41,361 nt of DNA from Micromonospora sp. C95 (GTDB taxonomy: Bacteria; Actinomycetota; Actinomycetes; Mycobacteriales; Micromonosporaceae): positions 24,565-65,925 of the forward strand of contig NZ_JAGPXT010000030.1 of NCBI RefSeq assembly GCF_018070465.1, written 5' to 3'. The notes below the pieces were generated by a model, which had not been told where the DNA came from, did not search any database, and saw only the letters and a list, made by a program, of their open reading frames with translations. This document shows, in pieces, positions 39,609 through 41,361 of this stretch. Position 1 is the stretch's first letter. Every line of letters starts with the position of its first letter. A program made the position numbers and the translations under genes.

Positions 39609-41185
39609 CAACGTCTCCTCTCGTTCGCCGACCCGCTGCGGCCCCGGCTGTCCCGGGCGCCACGCGATGCGGCCTGGTCGTCCCTGCGCCGCTTGCGCGC
39701 CTGGGGCACGGCGCCCCGGGCGGTCGACGGCGGCGCCGAACGGCGCCGCCGGCCGGGAAGCGGCGGCAACGGTGCCCACACTAGTCGGACCCACCGGGCC
39801 GGCGGACGGGCATGCAGGGCCCGGGCCGCATCCGGTTCCGCGCGGGCGAACGAGGCCAGCATGCCGACCGCCGCGAGGGTGACCACCAGGGCGCTGCCGC
39901 CGTCGGAGATGAAGGGCAGCGGTACGCCGGTCAGTGGCAGCAGCCCGATCACGCCGCCGATGTTGATGAACGCCTGCCCGACGAGCCAGGCGGTGGCGCC
40001 GGCGGCGGCCAGTCGCCGGAACGGGTCGTCGACCCGGCGGGCGATGCGCAGGCCGGTGTAACCGAGCACGGCGAACAGGGTGACGATCACGGCGCAGCCG
40101 ACCACCCCAAGCTCTTCGGCGATCACCGCGAAGATGAAGTCGTTCTCCGCGGCCGGCAGCCAGGCCCACTTGGTCCGGCCCTGGCCCAGCCCGGTGCCGA
40201 ACCAACCGCCGTTGGCGATGGCGTACCGGGCCTGGACCATCTGGTAACAGAGCTGCTCCTTGCAGGCGTCCAGCGGCGGCGGGTTGAAGAAGACGGTGAG
40301 CCGGGCCAGCCGGTAGTTCTCCTCACCCCGTACGCCGGAACCGGCACCGAGCGAGGCCACCGCGACCAGCAGGCCGATGCCGAGCAGCCCGATCGCGCTG
40401 AGCGCGGCGAAGACCCGCAGCCGCACCCCGGCCGCCCAGAGCAGCCCCACCACCAGGGCCAGCAGGCAGAGCATGCTGCCCAGGTCGTTGTAGCCGACCA
40501 GCACGAAGAGCAGCCCCACCACCGGGAACAGCGGCGTGGCCAACTCCCGCCACCAGCCCAGCGCCGCACCCTTGCGAGCGAGCACGTGCGCACCCCACAA
40601 CACCAGCGCGAACTTCGCCAGCTCCGAGGGTTGCAGGCTGACCTCGCCGACGTACAGCCAGAGCAGCTCGGCCTCCAGCGGGCCGATCTTCGCGTCGCCG
40701 TCGGTCAGCCGCCCGTACGCCACCAGCAGGTTCAGCAGGATCAGCAGCCCCACCGCGACCGCCAGGGTCGGTCGGCCCAGGGCCCGGTAGGTGCGCGCCG
40801 GAAGGCGCTGGCAGGCCCAGAACGCCACGATGCCGATCACCGCGAAGATCGCCTGCTTGGTCAGCGATGCCGAGGCGTTGCCGTCCTGGGCGTAGTCCCG
40901 CACGCTGGTGGCCGAGAAGACCATGGTCAGCCCGATCAGCAGCAGCAGCCCGGCGCTGGCCAACAGCAGGTGGTAGGAGGCCAGCGGCCGGGACAGCAGG
41001 CCCCGCAGCGCCGCCAGCCACCCCACCGCGTCCAGCCCACGCCACGGCCCCTCGGCGTCGCCGCCCGCCGTGCCACCGGCCCGCGCCGCACCAGCCCCGC
41101 CCGGGCTGCCCGCCCGTCCGGCCGCCGCGGTCACCGACACCTCCGGACGCGCCGGGCTGCCGGCCGGGCTCCGGCCCACCGCCAC
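39608..41185 (-). CDS. ftsW: FtsW-type SEDS peptidoglycan glycosyltransferase
   Basis: A 525-residue multi-pass protein with about ten membrane segments, which polymerises lipid II at the septum. The SEDS marks include MVFSATSVRDYAQDGNA, VSLQPSELAKFALVLWGAHV, GYNDLGSMLCLLALVVGLLW and PLPFISDGGSALVV. The C-terminus is a long Arg-rich tail of about 80 residues. The GTG at 41185 is chosen for AGGAG five nt upstream; a GTG at 41272 would add 29 hydrophilic residues. RodA is the alternative assignment, but the position before murG favours FtsW. Confidence 0.93.
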   Translation of the reverse strand: MAVGRSPAGSPARPEVSVTAAAGRAGSPGGAGAARAGGTAGGDAEGPWRGLDAVGWLAALRGLLSRPLASYHLLLASAGLLLLIGLTMVFSATSVRDYAQDGNASASLTKQAIFAVIGIVAFWACQRLPARTYRALGRPTLAVAVGLLILLNLLVAYGRLTDGDAKIGPLEAELLWLYVGEVSLQPSELAKFALVLWGAHVLARKGAALGWWRELATPLFPVVGLLFVLVGYNDLGSMLCLLALVVGLLWAAGVRLRVFAALSAIGLLGIGLLVAVASLGAGSGVRGEENYRLARLTVFFNPPPLDACKEQLCYQMVQARYAIANGGWFGTGLGQGRTKWAWLPAAENDFIFAVIAEELGVVGCAVIVTLFAVLGYTGLRIARRVDDPFRRLAAAGATAWLVGQAFINIGGVIGLLPLTGVPLPFISDGGSALVVTLAAVGMLASFARAEPDAARALHARPPARWVRLVWAPLPPLPGRRRRSAPPSTARGAVPQARKRRRDDQAASRGARDSRGRSGSANERRR

Positions 41186-41283
41186 GTCGTCTCCTAGCGC
41201 CTCCCCCACAGCGTCATCATCGCCGCTGCCGCCATCCGACACCGCCGCTATCGCCCACTCGGCGTGTCGCACTTGCCCCCACC

Positions 41284-41349
41284 GCGTTGATCATGAAGTT
41301 GTTGTCGCGCCACGCCGGGGCGGAGTGACAACAACTTCATGATCGACGC
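41284..41349. repeat. Large palindromic element upstream of ftsW
   Basis: Arms GATCATGAAGTTGTTGTC (41289-41306) and GACAACAACTTCATGATC (41327-41344) pair perfectly over 18 bp. One wobble plus four more pairs (GCGT 41284-41287 with ACGC 41346-41349) extend the stem to 23 bp. The 20-nt loop holds an inner hairpin CGCC-GG-GGCG (41313-41322). C-rich and G-rich runs flank the stem outside. The AT content of the arms is far above the neighbours. I associate it with dispersed Micromonosporaceae palindromes (recollection). It could be a transcript end for the gene to the right or a transposable miniature element. Confidence 0.85.
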
Positions 41350-41361
41350 TGGGGGTGGGGT

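Noticed and set aside
39608..39640. Another junction repeat at the ftsW end (GCGAACGAGAGG resembles the repeat tail)
   Set aside because: Only the tail is similar, it lies within the ftsW coding end, and no mini-frame with double overlap is formed.

Overview
The window is chromosomal DNA of a high-GC actinobacterium, most likely Micromonosporaceae (Micromonospora or a close relative). The basis is the very high GC content and almost exclusive use of G/C third positions, a hisDCB-hisH-priA-hisF plus trpE arrangement, and an actinobacterial ftsW-murG-murC-ftsQ-ftsZ-yggS-sepF-yggT-divIVA cell-division cluster. Several families of short intergenic repeats also look like those I associate with Micromonosporaceae. 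The family call is inference, because no 16S gene is present. No tRNA, rRNA, CRISPR array, insertion sequence or prophage was found.

Layout. (1) 1-3.1 kb, minus strand: trpE (anthranilate synthase I) and a hisI reading frame fused in frame to a nucleotidyltransferase domain. (2) 3.2-6.7 kb: a MerR regulator divergent from an ABC-2 type exporter (ATPase plus permease) and a TetR regulator, then an iron-box controlled DUF2470 (HugZ-like) gene. (3) 6.7-10.6 kb: a heterodimeric ABC exporter whose two ATPase halves carry complementary degenerate sites. (4) 10.7-17.2 kb: a TIGR03085 protein, a stand-alone class I terpene synthase, a long-chain acyl-CoA synthetase, a MocR regulator divergent from a YczE-like membrane protein, and a small winged-helix-like protein. 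(5) 17.3-24.2 kb, minus strand: the his operon hisD-hisC-hisB-(small membrane protein)-hisH-(small membrane protein)-priA-(oxidoreductase)-hisF. (6) 24.3-31.9 kb: LON-domain protein, DUF2567 membrane protein, ParA/MinD-like ATPase, an unknown membrane protein, rluA-family synthase, lspA, a DksA/TraR protein, and two small proteins (DUF167 and an Ada-like Cys protein). (7) 31.9-41.2 kb, minus strand: the division/peptidoglycan cluster, ending in a large palindrome at the right edge.

How the genes work together. HisD, HisC, HisB, HisH, PriA, HisF and HisI make most of the histidine pathway. PriA probably also serves tryptophan synthesis (no trpF is seen), which ties it to TrpE. MurG, MurC, FtsW, FtsQ, FtsZ, SepF, YggT and DivIVA (Wag31) form the wall-synthesis, septation and polar-growth machinery, and LspA adds lipoprotein maturation.

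Most unusual observation. At four gene junctions (trpE/next gene, hisI/trpE, the two ABC exporter genes, and murG/murC) the intergenic DNA is a short repetitive element, present as 3, 1, 3 and 1 copies. In every copy the element forms a stop-free mini reading frame. Its start codon overlaps the stop of the upstream gene or unit (GTGA or ATGA), and its own stop overlaps the start of the next. Unit lengths (59, 56, 71 and 35 nt, start to start) are all 2 mod 3, as this 4-nt overlap requires. Most copies also carry a Shine-Dalgarno-like GGAAGG or GAAAGG near the end. This looks like a family of mobile or expanding elements that invade stop/start junctions of coupled genes while preserving translational coupling.
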